From IMG/VR virus record IMGVR_UViG_3300020442_000009, positions 61,910 through 125,909 of that record: DNA of 64,000 bases; one strand, 5' to 3'. The stretch comes from a virus. The position numbers were made by a program, and so were the translations under genes. Under the pieces are notes generated by a model, which ran no database searches, was not told the origin of the DNA, and saw nothing but the letters and a program-made list of their open reading frames with translations. This document shows positions 25,242 to 33,224 of the stretch, piece by piece; position 1 is the first letter of the stretch, and the number at the start of each line of letters is the position of its first letter.

Positions 25242-26316
25242 AATATTTTTCCTTAATAATTTTAGTTATTCTTGAGCTTGATAATCCATCCCAATATTTT
25301 ATTTTACTAGTTTTATTATAATCAAGTTTATTTATATGATTTCTAATATTTTTAGGATCGGAGCCAATTAAATGATTTGTTCCATCTGAAATTGTTATAG
25401 GTCTTTCTGTGTTATCTCTTAAGGTTAAGCAAGGTATGTTAAAAAACGAGGACTCTTCTTGGACTCCGCCAGAATCTGTAATAATAAATTTAGAATTTTT
25501 TTGTAGATTCATAAAATCTAAATAACCTAATGAATCTACGAATAATAAAGAATTGTTTTTAGGGTTATATAGTTCGCAATTCTCTAGTAGTTTTTTTGTT
25601 CTTGGATGCACAGGAAAAATGCAGTCTATTGATTTAGATAAAGAGTATAATTCTTTTATTATTGCATTTAAATTCTTTTTATTGTCAACATTTGAAGGTC
25701 TGTGTAGTGTAATTAGGCTATAATTTTTTGTAGTTAAATTTAAATCTTTTAAAATTGTAGATTGGCAGATCTTTTTAGAAAAAGAAACTAAAGAATCAAT
25801 CATTGTGTTACCAACAAAGTAGCATTTTTTAGAATTAACACTTTCTTTTTTTAGATTGTTTAGAGCATCTTTGCATGTTAAGAACAGAATGTCTGAGATT
25901 GAATCAACTAGAGTTCTATTAATTTCCTCTGGCATGCTTCTGTCAAAACTTCTGAGCCCGGATTCTACATGTGCTATTTTTATGCCCATTTTGTTTGCAC
26001 ATATAGCAGCAGCTAAAGAGCTAGTTACATCTCCATATACAAAAACTAAATCAGGTTTTTCTTTACTAAAATATTTTTCACAACCAACTATGATTTCTGA
26101 TATTTGTTGACACTGAGACTTGTGACCAATGTTTAGGTTTAAATTTGGTTGGGGCATTTCTAGATCTTCAAAGAAAACTTTTGACATATTTTTATCAAAA
26201 TGTTGACCTGTATGTAAAACTAAATTTAAAAAACCTGCATCAGATAAATTTTTAACTACGGGAAATGCTTTTATGAAGTTTGGTCTCGCCCCAATGATGT
26301 GAATGATTTTAAACAT
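25234..26316 (-). CDS. wecB: UDP-GlcNAc 2-epimerase (WecB-type)
   Basis: The 360-aa protein is a full-length GT-B-fold epimerase. IHIIGARPNFIKAFPVVKN, LVLHTGQHFDKNMS, LVFVYGDVTSSLAAA, KIAHVESGLRSFDRSMPEEI, NRTLVD and TDSGGVQEESSFFNIPCLTL are the classical blocks. The pattern is that of the non-hydrolysing type, giving UDP-ManNAc, rather than NeuC, but this call cannot be made firmly by eye. It supplies either ManNAc for the NeuB-like enzyme or UDP-ManNAc for the dehydrogenase at 28819. Confidence 0.92.
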   Translation of the reverse strand: MFKIIHIIGARPNFIKAFPVVKNLSDAGFLNLVLHTGQHFDKNMSKVFFEDLEMPQPNLNLNIGHKSQCQQISEIIVGCEKYFSKEKPDLVFVYGDVTSSLAAAICANKMGIKIAHVESGLRSFDRSMPEEINRTLVDSISDILFLTCKDALNNLKKESVNSKKCYFVGNTMIDSLVSFSKKICQSTILKDLNLTTKNYSLITLHRPSNVDNKKNLNAIIKELYSLSKSIDCIFPVHPRTKKLLENCELYNPKNNSLLFVDSLGYLDFMNLQKNSKFIITDSGGVQEESSFFNIPCLTLRDNTERPITISDGTNHLIGSDPKNIRNHINKLDYNKTSKIKYWDGLSSSRITKIIKEKYYA

Positions 26317-27256
26317 TATAGTAGGATTTCATCCAATCAATTGTCTTCTGTACTCCACTGTCTAAATCAATAGTATTTTGATGGTCTAAGTCTCTAATGG
26401 CTTTATCCACATTAACAAATTTATGTTTTGTTGTTAAGATTTCAGATTCTTCAATGTATTCAACTAATTTAGGATTTGCATTAGTATGTTTTAAAACTAA
26501 CTTAGCTAGTTCTTCTATCGTATGAGTTGTGTTGCTAGCTATATTATAGGATTCACCAGAAATAAAATTATTGGAAATGTTAGCTAGTGTTGTAGCTGTA
26601 TCGTATATGTAGGTACTTGTTCTGCTATGTCCCTTATATACTTTAATTGGTTTGGAGTGTAACAAATTGTAGCAAAAAACACAATTAACACTCCTAAATG
26701 GGTGAAACCATTCTCCGTCTCCATAAGTATTAAATATACGCACAAAAACACTTTCTGTATCATGCATAATTTGAGAGTTTTTTATTTGCATTTCATTAAC
26801 TCTTTTACTCATTGCATAATCATTCATTTGATGAATTGAAACTTTATCAATTACATCTTCATACATAATATCGCTATAGTCTCCATAAACTTCCGATGAA
26901 GAGATATGCACTAGTTTGAAATTTTTTTGTTCTTGTAGTCGAATAATGTTTTTTAAGCCTATCGCATTACTTTTCCAGACTTGTTCGTAGAAGTGTTCTC
27001 CGTTCCACCTACCAAATTCTGCGGCGCAATTATATACTAAATCTGGATTAACATAGTTTATAACTGTTTCGATCTGCCTATATTCACTGATATCGCATCT
27101 AAAGAAATCATCATTGGCGACAGAGCCTAAACCATGACCGTAATTTTTATCAGAATGAATTTTGTCTATTCCGAAAACTGAGTGACCTCTGCTTTTTAAT
27201 ATTTCTGAGAGTTTGCTACCTACAACTCCAAGTGATCCTGTTACTAATATTTTCAT
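26309..27256 (-). CDS. NAD-dependent sugar epimerase/dehydratase (extended SDR)
   Basis: At 315 aa, the NAD loop is VTGSLGVVGSKLSEIL and acid-type cofactor recognition is FGIDKIHSD. LVYNCAAEFGRWNGEHFYEQ begins the substrate side. The SSSEVYGD and YAMSKRVNE blocks carry the catalytic Ser and Tyr-x3-Lys. HSRTSTYIYDTATTL is the usual V-x-D region. It is most like UDP-sugar 4-epimerases or decarboxylases, but the exact reaction is unclear. Confidence 0.85.
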   Translation of the reverse strand: MKILVTGSLGVVGSKLSEILKSRGHSVFGIDKIHSDKNYGHGLGSVANDDFFRCDISEYRQIETVINYVNPDLVYNCAAEFGRWNGEHFYEQVWKSNAIGLKNIIRLQEQKNFKLVHISSSEVYGDYSDIMYEDVIDKVSIHQMNDYAMSKRVNEMQIKNSQIMHDTESVFVRIFNTYGDGEWFHPFRSVNCVFCYNLLHSKPIKVYKGHSRTSTYIYDTATTLANISNNFISGESYNIASNTTHTIEELAKLVLKHTNANPKLVEYIEESEILTTKHKFVNVDKAIRDLDHQNTIDLDSGVQKTIDWMKSYYNV

Positions 27257-27885
27257 TATTGTGTGCCGTTTATTTCAGCGGTATCAAAACCTCCGCTAGT
27301 TAAAGATTTTTCGTGTTTTAAATATTTATAAAGAGGTAGGTTTAAATATTCAACATCAAAATGTTTGTCAAACCTATCTCGAAGCTCAACTTCTTCGCCA
27401 ACTCTTTGGGTTGAGTATCCGCCAACAAACTCCAAGCAATCTAGCCTGAATAATATTCCGCATGCTATTGGGTGTTGTTTTGCATTTTTTCTAGCAATAA
27501 TTTCTTCATTAAAATTGACTTCAATGTAATCACAAGCAATTGCATGAGACTTATTATAATGAGCATGACTGTAAAGGAATAATAAAAAGTTTTCATTAAT
27601 GTAGTCATCTGCATCAACTCTTACGACATATGGAGATCTGCACTCAGATAAGCCCCTATTACAGCTATGACCTAAACCTAAGTTTTCTTCATTAAAAATT
27701 ACTCTAATATTTTCTTTATTGTTCCAATAATTTAATTGAGAACAACTATTATCACTACTCTTGTCGTCAATTATTATAATCTCATACTCATCTTTTTTGA
27801 AGTTTTGATCTAAGCAGGATCTTATACAACGATTGATGTATCTAGCGTAGTTGTAATTAGTGATTAATATTGAAACTTTTTTCAT
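27256..27885 (-). CDS. GT2-family glycosyltransferase
   Basis: At 209 aa, KVSILITNYNYARYINRCIR, EIIIIDDKSSDNS and NLGLGHSCNRGL are all textbook GT2 elements, followed by YVVRVDADDYINENF as the D-x-D strand. The C-terminal part is short, ending in KYLKHEKSLTSGG, which fits a basic UDP- or GDP-sugar transferase. It overlaps the upstream gene by 29 nt and shares a single base with the downstream start. Confidence 0.92.
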   Translation of the reverse strand: MKKVSILITNYNYARYINRCIRSCLDQNFKKDEYEIIIIDDKSSDNSCSQLNYWNNKENIRVIFNEENLGLGHSCNRGLSECRSPYVVRVDADDYINENFLLFLYSHAHYNKSHAIACDYIEVNFNEEIIARKNAKQHPIACGILFRLDCLEFVGGYSTQRVGEEVELRDRFDKHFDVEYLNLPLYKYLKHEKSLTSGGFDTAEINGTQ

Positions 27886-28822
27886 TTAATATATAGTCAA
27901 TTATATTATCTGTTCCGTTAGGTGTGAGATTATCGTTGAGGAAAATATTACTATCTTCTTTATTAGGATTCTCGCTGGAAGAGTATGGTAAGATGTGACT
28001 TTTGTGTTGATTAAAATAATTTAATGTATAATTACAGTGAGAGTCTGAATAAAGTGCATATGTTTTGCAGCCCATAACTTTAGCTATAGTAATTAAGCTA
28101 GAAGGGAACCAGAAGTATGCATGGCTTATACTGTTAAATAAATCGTAAAAATTATCAGATGAAAAATCTTTATCTATTGATTCTAAGTTTCCTAGCTTCA
28201 TTGGACCTAGAACCTTTCCTTTAAACTTTACATGGTCATGTTTATCGCAAATAGTTTTTAATTTTTCCTCTATGCTAACAGACCAAGGTTTTGTTCCTTC
28301 TGCTTTGGTTCCAAAAATTACAGCACTGTTGGTTTTATTTGATTTAATTTCTCTACTAGCAAAATAATGGTCAATTCTTGGGCTACCAAGTGCCGGAACA
28401 GTTTCTGGTTTACAGCCAAATTTAATCATTAAATCTTTGCCCACATTACCCCAAGTTGGGTGAGAGATTGATCCCTGTAGGTTACCTCTGTAATGGCCAA
28501 CTCCATAGTAAAGCATGGGTGAGCCATGCTCTGTTGTAATGACGGGGATACCTTTTGATGAAAATTCTTTTGATAAATTTAATCCAGTACCCCACCAACA
28601 TTGATTTAATATTACTAATTTTGGTTGAGGTAAATCCCCTTTTCTTATCTTACTTAAGTTGTGTAGTCCTTGATGTCTCTTTGCCTCTTCTGATATACCG
28701 GGTCCTTGGTGGCTAAATTCAGCATCAAGATAGCAATTAATATTTTTTTCTTTTAGTTTAAGATATAGTGGATATAAATTCTCGAAAGAATAAATGTATG
28801 GATCTGAAAATAAATATATCAT
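27857..28822 (-). CDS. Putative CDP-glycerol glycerophosphotransferase-like GT-B protein
   Basis: At 321 aa, the N-terminal half starts IYLFSDPYIYSFENLYPLYL, with KLVILNQCWWGTGLNL and VITTEHGSPMLYYGVGHYRG. The HG and the following GSPRIDHYF resemble the TagF/CDP-glycerol transferase pattern (HG then G-x-P-R-x-D). Later YDLFNSISHAYFWFPSSLI is the donor-side Ser motif region. Similarity is at motif level only. Alternatively it is an unassigned GT-B transferase. Confidence 0.45.
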   Translation of the reverse strand: MIYLFSDPYIYSFENLYPLYLKLKEKNINCYLDAEFSHQGPGISEEAKRHQGLHNLSKIRKGDLPQPKLVILNQCWWGTGLNLSKEFSSKGIPVITTEHGSPMLYYGVGHYRGNLQGSISHPTWGNVGKDLMIKFGCKPETVPALGSPRIDHYFASREIKSNKTNSAVIFGTKAEGTKPWSVSIEEKLKTICDKHDHVKFKGKVLGPMKLGNLESIDKDFSSDNFYDLFNSISHAYFWFPSSLITIAKVMGCKTYALYSDSHCNYTLNYFNQHKSHILPYSSSENPNKEDSNIFLNDNLTPNGTDNIIDYILNEKSFNINH

Positions 28823-29727
28823 GTATGGTCATGCCCGCATCCAGTTGTATCAAATCCAGATTCTTTTGTAAAGAAATCTTTTTTAGATACAGCTGAACTA
28901 AAATTTTCCCAATCTTTTTCAGGTCTAACTTTTAAGTTTAAATTCCAAGCGGACTTAAGTATTTCTGCGTCGACTCCAACACTATTCATTTTTACTATTA
29001 ATGAGTTGATATCTTTGGGGAAGCATGTGCCTCCGAAGCCGGGTTTTCCATCATGGCCCGGAACTTGATAATGGCTTACTCCAATGCGGCCATCAGATAA
29101 AGTTCCTTCAATAATTTTATCCCAATTTAAATCAAGTTTATCGCAGAGCAATTTGATTTGATTAAAATAACTAATTTTTACAGCAAAAAAACAATTAGCT
29201 GCATATTTTACAGTTTCTGATTCATCAGAGGACATTAATATGCAGGCAACTCCGGGGAACCTTTCTTTGTAAAGATCTACTAAAAAACTTGGTCTGCCGT
29301 CTAGGTTGGTAAACTTTGATGAATGGCCTACTATATTTCTAGATGGTGTTATAAAGTCTAATTTGGCTGTCCTAGCTGTTAAAAATTCAGGTGAATGTAC
29401 AATATTAAGTTCTGGATATTTTTCTTGAATTTTATTTGTAGTTCCAATTTCTACTGTAGATTTTATTACTAGTAAACTCTGCGTTTGTAGCTTAGATGCT
29501 TGAGTGAAAACATCTTCTATAATAGAAAGATCACATTTGCCTCCTTCGTTGATTAACATTGGTGTCGGAACACAAATGAAAACTATGTCTTGCTGTAAGA
29601 CGTGTTCAATTAAGTCTATTGACTTTGATTCATCTTTGTCGTAAATTTTAACATCCGTATAGTGTTTAAACCCTTCGGCTATTGCTGAGCCAACAAATCC
29701 ATTACCTATTATGCCTACGGTTTTCAT
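28819..29727 (-). CDS. UDP-sugar dehydrogenase (Ugd/WecC-like), lacking C-terminal domain
   Basis: At 302 aa it has the NAD loop VGIIGNGFVGSAIAEGF, VFICVPTPM, the VIKSTVEIGTT strand and VHSPEFL, YAANCFFAVKISYFNQ, and the catalytic-Cys motif GFGGTCFPKDINSL. It stops soon after the central helix. Standard enzymes are about 390-450 aa and have a third, UDP-binding domain, so this is a short form common in phages and some archaea. It oxidises UDP-glucose, or UDP-ManNAc if it works with the WecB-type gene. Confidence 0.85.
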   Translation of the reverse strand: MKTVGIIGNGFVGSAIAEGFKHYTDVKIYDKDESKSIDLIEHVLQQDIVFICVPTPMLINEGGKCDLSIIEDVFTQASKLQTQSLLVIKSTVEIGTTNKIQEKYPELNIVHSPEFLTARTAKLDFITPSRNIVGHSSKFTNLDGRPSFLVDLYKERFPGVACILMSSDESETVKYAANCFFAVKISYFNQIKLLCDKLDLNWDKIIEGTLSDGRIGVSHYQVPGHDGKPGFGGTCFPKDINSLIVKMNSVGVDAEILKSAWNLNLKVRPEKDWENFSSAVSKKDFFTKESGFDTTGCGHDHT

Positions 29728-30344
29728 TGTATTTCTTCGTAGAGTTTATTTTGTTTTATTTGTTTTTTAAGTGTTTTCTCGTGAGTTAGTGCATACTCAG
29801 GAGTAGCTGGTAGTTGAGTTCCAGTATTTGCACCAATAATGCTTTCGTGGACTGGGTTTATCCACTTGATGTTGAAGTTGTTTTTAAAAATTCTGTACTG
29901 ATAGTCTGGCCAATTAATCCAACCCTGAGAATTTAAATTCCAGTTCCATTTTTCTACATGCTCATAATCTATGTCTTCTACAGTATTAATTCTTGGTACT
30001 AAAAATAATTCTATATCTAAATTAGATTCTATAATTTTATGTAAATTTTTAACAGTCTCTAGCGAAGGTACTTCATCTGCATCTATTTGAAATATATAAT
30101 CTCCACCACATAGCGATTTAAGGTTGTTTTTAAAAGATGCGAAATCATTATTTAAATTAAATTCATTTTTAGTTAAATTAAATTTTTCTATTACTTTTGT
30201 TACTTTTTTAGTATGATTTTCTTTATCTACTTGTACAACTATTTCATCTTGCTTTCTTTTATGTTCGCTTAGGAAGGTTAGGAGTTTATCTAATTCCTCG
30301 TGTTCGTTGCAGGCTGTGACAGCAAAAGAGATTTTGAAATTCAT
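29724..30344 (-). CDS. GT2-family glycosyltransferase
   Basis: At 206 aa, ISFAVTACNEHEELDKLLTF is the TxxNE-type GT2 entry. DEIVVQVDKENHTKK is followed by GGDYIFQIDADEVPSLE with D-x-D-E. WINWPDYQYRIFKNN and KWINPVHESIIG belong to the acceptor side, a pattern of the dolichyl-phosphate/LPS inner-core (beta-glucosyltransferase, WaaE-like) type. The protein is complete. Start and stop overlap its downstream neighbour by 4 nt. Confidence 0.88.
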   Translation of the reverse strand: MNFKISFAVTACNEHEELDKLLTFLSEHKRKQDEIVVQVDKENHTKKVTKVIEKFNLTKNEFNLNNDFASFKNNLKSLCGGDYIFQIDADEVPSLETVKNLHKIIESNLDIELFLVPRINTVEDIDYEHVEKWNWNLNSQGWINWPDYQYRIFKNNFNIKWINPVHESIIGANTGTQLPATPEYALTHEKTLKKQIKQNKLYEEIQ

Positions 30345-30350
30345 AATTAA

Positions 30351-31190
30351 CTATACTAAATTAAAGTTTCCTGTTTTCCATAGAAATCTATTCCAAGGAT
30401 TTGATAAAAGTTTTTTTTGTTTTTCTACAACTAAATTCTCATAATCCCATTGTGATTGATTTACTGTAACCGATGGTTGGATGCTTGGTATTAAGAATAT
30501 TTTTCCATATTTTACAAGTGAGTCACATAACGAAAAATGTTCAGACTCCCCCTTTGAGTTCCACTTACAATTAAAAAGATGTTTGGATTTTAAAAATGCG
30601 AATCCACCAAACGCTCTAGAAACTTCTATTGGTTGTTGTGATTCAAATTTTTCCCTATCTTCTTCTTCGTAAAACGGATTATCACTCCAAGTCATACAGT
30701 TAATTCCGTTTGTGTCAAATAATATTGAGCTATCGTAGTAGGAAGTGTCGCAACCACTACCCATTTTGCAGGGAACATTCTGCCTTATATTTGGAGTAAG
30801 CATTGAGAAATCTAGATCTTTGAATTTTAAAAAATCATTTACTATCTCAGGGTAAAAAACTACATCACTATCGAGTATAATTGAAAAATCTGAGTCTGAA
30901 TTTGAACCTAAGTCTAACATCTTGTTTCTGATGTTGGACATATGTATCATTCTTTCTGTATGTAATGTAGATCCAAACTTCTCAGCATTGAGCATTTCAG
31001 ATTGTATTTTAATTTTTCTACCCTTAGACCATTGATTTAAAATTTCTACAGTTTTATCTTTTGAATCGTTTTCATAAAAAAAATATTCAAACTCAGATTT
31101 AGTACATTTCTCAACTGAATCCAGCATGGATAGTGTGTCTTTTATTGTTTTTTCTGAATCCCTAAATAAACTAAATATGGATATTTTCAT
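30351..31190 (-). CDS. GT-A glycosyltransferase with LDSDVVF motif
   Basis: The 279-aa protein starts MKISIFSLFRDSEKTIKDTL and has EYFFYENDSKDKTVEILNQW, then SDFSIILDSDVVFYPEI, a D-x-D within a long strand. SRAFGGFAFLKSKHLF and SEHFSLCDSLVKYG are the acceptor-side elements. It resembles capsular alpha-mannosyltransferases (GT69-like) in the ENDSxD and DSDV parts, but that is tentative. It is the first gene of the 13-gene minus operon. A candidate promoter lies upstream in the divergent intergenic region. Confidence 0.7.
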   Translation of the reverse strand: MKISIFSLFRDSEKTIKDTLSMLDSVEKCTKSEFEYFFYENDSKDKTVEILNQWSKGRKIKIQSEMLNAEKFGSTLHTERMIHMSNIRNKMLDLGSNSDSDFSIILDSDVVFYPEIVNDFLKFKDLDFSMLTPNIRQNVPCKMGSGCDTSYYDSSILFDTNGINCMTWSDNPFYEEEDREKFESQQPIEVSRAFGGFAFLKSKHLFNCKWNSKGESEHFSLCDSLVKYGKIFLIPSIQPSVTVNQSQWDYENLVVEKQKKLLSNPWNRFLWKTGNFNLV

Positions 31191-31326
31191 TTTTTTCTTG
31201 ATTTTTTTTTAACTAATGTTATAATAATATTTCAATTGACTATATATAGACAAATTATAATTAAATTATATAAATATATAACCAATATAAAATACGAAGT
31301 ATTTTGTTTTCACAATAAAAACATTC
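31191..31326. promoter_or_regulatory. Divergent AT-rich intergenic region
   Basis: This stretch separates the minus glycan operon (start 31190) from the plus early operon. On the minus strand there is a candidate TTGTCT, 18 nt, TATTAT promoter. On the plus strand AAAATAC-GAA-GTATTTT (31289-31305) makes a small AT-rich hairpin followed by GTTTT. I see no ORF here. The clear plus-strand promoter follows at 31327. Confidence 0.4.
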
Positions 31327-31355
31327 TTGACATTTAAACCGAAATGTGGCATAAT
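31327..31355 (+). promoter_or_regulatory. Near-consensus sigma70 promoter at the start codon
   Basis: TTGACA (31327-31332), exactly 17 nt, and CATAAT (31350-31355) are followed by 6 nt and ATG at 31362. It is one of the strongest promoters in the window and fires the early operon. The predicted start site is the A of the ATG or within a base or two, so the RNA would be leaderless. Confidence 0.85.
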
Positions 31356-31361
31356 GGACGG

Positions 31362-31676
31362 ATGAATAAAAAATCGCAAATTAAAAATTTCAAAGTTTCT
31401 TGCTCTGGTTGGGAGATAGATGTTGATTCAGACTCTTTTGAGTCTGCAGCCTTATCTGGTTTAATCATTGCTTTTAAAAAATTTAATTCTAATTTACTAC
31501 TTTCAACTACAATAATGGTATCAGATGTAAAATTTTCAACAAAAAATCTAATAGATAGTTCCGAGTTTTTCTCTACTGAAAAAATGCTTAGAAAACTAGG
31601 TCTTGATTACCTGTCTGAAGGTTTATCTATTATATCAAGGGCTAAACTAGAAAAGGAGCTTTCAGTTGCATCTTAA
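31362..31676 (+). CDS. Hypothetical protein, first gene of early operon (104 aa)
   Basis: I start it at ATG 31362 because an in-frame ATG at 31344 would lie inside the promoter, upstream of its -10. The product begins MNKKSQIKNFKVSCSGWEID and continues with a strand/helix pattern (FESAALSGLIIAFKKFNSN, LLLSTTIMVSDV). It has no recognised domain, signal or membrane segment. As the first-transcribed gene it may be an early regulator or host-takeover protein; that is a guess. The dUTPase gene starts 11 nt before its end. Confidence 0.75.
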   Translation: MNKKSQIKNFKVSCSGWEIDVDSDSFESAALSGLIIAFKKFNSNLLLSTTIMVSDVKFSTKNLIDSSEFFSTEKMLRKLGLDYLSEGLSIISRAKLEKELSVAS

Positions 31677-32193
31677 AGTTTTAGATAATCAAGGCATTAT
31701 TCATCAGCCAGCTAATGGCTCTGATGACGTTGGTTACGATATAGTTGCTCAGGATTACCCTGAAATAGTTGGTAATATATATCAAGGACCTTATTATTCT
31801 TTTATATCTCACTTAGTTTACAAAACTGAAATATATTTAGAACCTGATAGTGATTACTACATGCTTCTTTATCCTAGATCTAGCATAATTAAAACAAATT
31901 TAGTTTTAGCAAATTCTGTAGGAGTAATTGATCCCGGATACAGGGGAGAAATTAAGGTATGCTTTAAATATATATCCCAACCTGAAGATCAAAAAATAGT
32001 AGAAGGTAAAACTGTAGCAGGGGTGAAGGCAAAAGGCATAGTTACATCTATAAATCCACAAAGAATATATCACGAAGGAGATAAGATAGCTCAATTAGTA
32101 CCTACTAAAATAAACCCTTTAACAATAAAAAAAGTAAATCAACTTTCGGAAACTAAAAGGTCTGATGGAGGATTTGGTAGCACTGGAAAATAA
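31666..32193 (+). CDS. dut: dUTPase (trimeric type)
   Basis: At 175 aa, TTG is the start codon, with AGGAG positioned 8 nt upstream inside the previous gene. The five dUTPase motifs are recognisable: DDVGYDIVA (1), YPRSSIIKT (2), GVIDPGYRGEIKV (3), GDKIAQLV (4) and RSDGGFGSTG (5). The last is the flexible lid that closes over the substrate. It is a little longer than bacterial Dut (about 150 aa) because of an insert near residues 30-50 (YPEIVGNIYQGPYYSF). It cuts dUTP to dUMP, keeping uracil out of DNA and feeding dTMP synthesis. Confidence 0.95.
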   Translation: MHLKVLDNQGIIHQPANGSDDVGYDIVAQDYPEIVGNIYQGPYYSFISHLVYKTEIYLEPDSDYYMLLYPRSSIIKTNLVLANSVGVIDPGYRGEIKVCFKYISQPEDQKIVEGKTVAGVKAKGIVTSINPQRIYHEGDKIAQLVPTKINPLTIKKVNQLSETKRSDGGFGSTGK

Positions 32194-32798
32194 TGGAATA
32201 CTCAAAATTAACAGATGAAGAATTAGTAAAAAATATTCAGCAATCTATAAATGCTCAAGATTCTCTCAGAGAACTAGTCAATAGACACTCAGGGATATAT
32301 CTAGATATGATTAATGGATATGTATCTACATTCAATAATAAATCAACTAAAGATGAAATGATAAAAGAAAAAGAATATCAAATATATTCTTCTGCACTTA
32401 AATTTAATCCAGACAAAGGAGCTAAGTTTAGTACATACCTAGGAAATGAAACTAAGTGGAAATGTTTAAATATGTATAATAAAAACAAAAGACATCCATC
32501 TGTTCCTATTCAAGAAGAATTGATAGATTTTTTTAATTATAAATTCATAGAAGAACATCAAGCTGGCTCTCCGGCAGAGTTTAAAAATGAAATTTTTGTA
32601 AATATAATGAAGCAAGCAAACAGTCACCCCGACTCAAGAGTTGGTAAGATTTTTAATCTTAGATATGTCGAGGGTAAAGATAATGGTGTCATGCCTTGGA
32701 AAAATGTAAGCTCTAAATTAAAATTAAGTATTCAAGGATGTATCAATATACATAACTCAGCAATAAAACAATTTAAACAATCATTTAATAAAGAATAA
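32193..32798 (+). CDS. Sigma-70-family-like factor (possibly gp55-type late sigma)
   Basis: At 201 aa, LTDEELVKNIQQS and RELVNRHSGIYLDMINGYVS are followed by IYSSALKFNPDKGAKFSTYL, GNETKWKCLNMYNKNKRH. This is region 2 of sigma factors, with the F-x-P-x-K-G-x-K-F-S-T-Y signature. A short helical C-terminus, KIFNLRYVEG...PWKNVSSKLKLS...INIHNSAIKQFK, looks like a region-4-type helix-turn-helix. Length and lack of region 1 match T4 gp55. It would direct host RNA polymerase to late promoters, possibly the GTGTA boxes. Its ATG overlaps the dUTPase stop. Confidence 0.8.
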   Translation: MEYSKLTDEELVKNIQQSINAQDSLRELVNRHSGIYLDMINGYVSTFNNKSTKDEMIKEKEYQIYSSALKFNPDKGAKFSTYLGNETKWKCLNMYNKNKRHPSVPIQEELIDFFNYKFIEEHQAGSPAEFKNEIFVNIMKQANSHPDSRVGKIFNLRYVEGKDNGVMPWKNVSSKLKLSIQGCINIHNSAIKQFKQSFNKE

Positions 32799-32805
32799 AT
32801 AAATT

Positions 32806-33222
32806 ATGAATAAGTATATAGCATTAGGAAATCTTACAAAAGATCCAGAAACTAAAGAAGTTGGTGAATATAAAGTCACTACATTTGGCCTTGCGGTCAA
32901 TGATATTGTTTACAAGAATAAGGAGAAGCAACAGCTTGTTACTTATATTGATATTGAAACTTGGGGGAAACAGGCAGAAAATTGTGCCAAATACCTTGCA
33001 AAAGGCAAAAAGGTTTTGATTGAAGGTAAGTTAAGGTTGAATAGTTGGGAGAAAAATGGAGAAAAAAGAAGTAAAGTTTATTGCATTGGTGATAAGGTTA
33101 CTTTCTTAAACCAAGAACAGGGCTCTGATTCTCCAAAGTCTGCACCAAAAAAAGTAGAGTCACCAAAAGAAAATGTTGAAAATTCTGAAGATGATGATAT
33201 CATTGATGATATACCATTTTAA
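32806..33222 (+). CDS. ssb: Single-stranded DNA-binding protein (bacterial SSB type)
   Basis: At 138 aa, the OB fold runs from MNKYIALGNLTKDPETKEVG through VTTFGLAVND, IDIETWGKQAENCAKYLAKG and KVLIEGKLRLNSWEKNGEKR. The linker is short (SDSPKSAPKKVESPKENVEN) and the tail is SEDDDIIDDIPF, the acidic tip that recruits partner proteins in bacterial SSBs. This replaces the gp32 type used by T4, so replication here is organised differently in that respect. It probably coats ssDNA during phage replication and recombination. Confidence 0.95.
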   Translation: MNKYIALGNLTKDPETKEVGEYKVTTFGLAVNDIVYKNKEKQQLVTYIDIETWGKQAENCAKYLAKGKKVLIEGKLRLNSWEKNGEKRSKVYCIGDKVTFLNQEQGSDSPKSAPKKVESPKENVENSEDDDIIDDIPF

Positions 33223-33224
33223 TT

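Noticed and set aside
31344-31676. ATG at 31344 as start of the first early gene
   Set aside because: It lies between the -35 and -10 of a near-consensus promoter, upstream of the expected transcription start; the ATG at 31362 fits.
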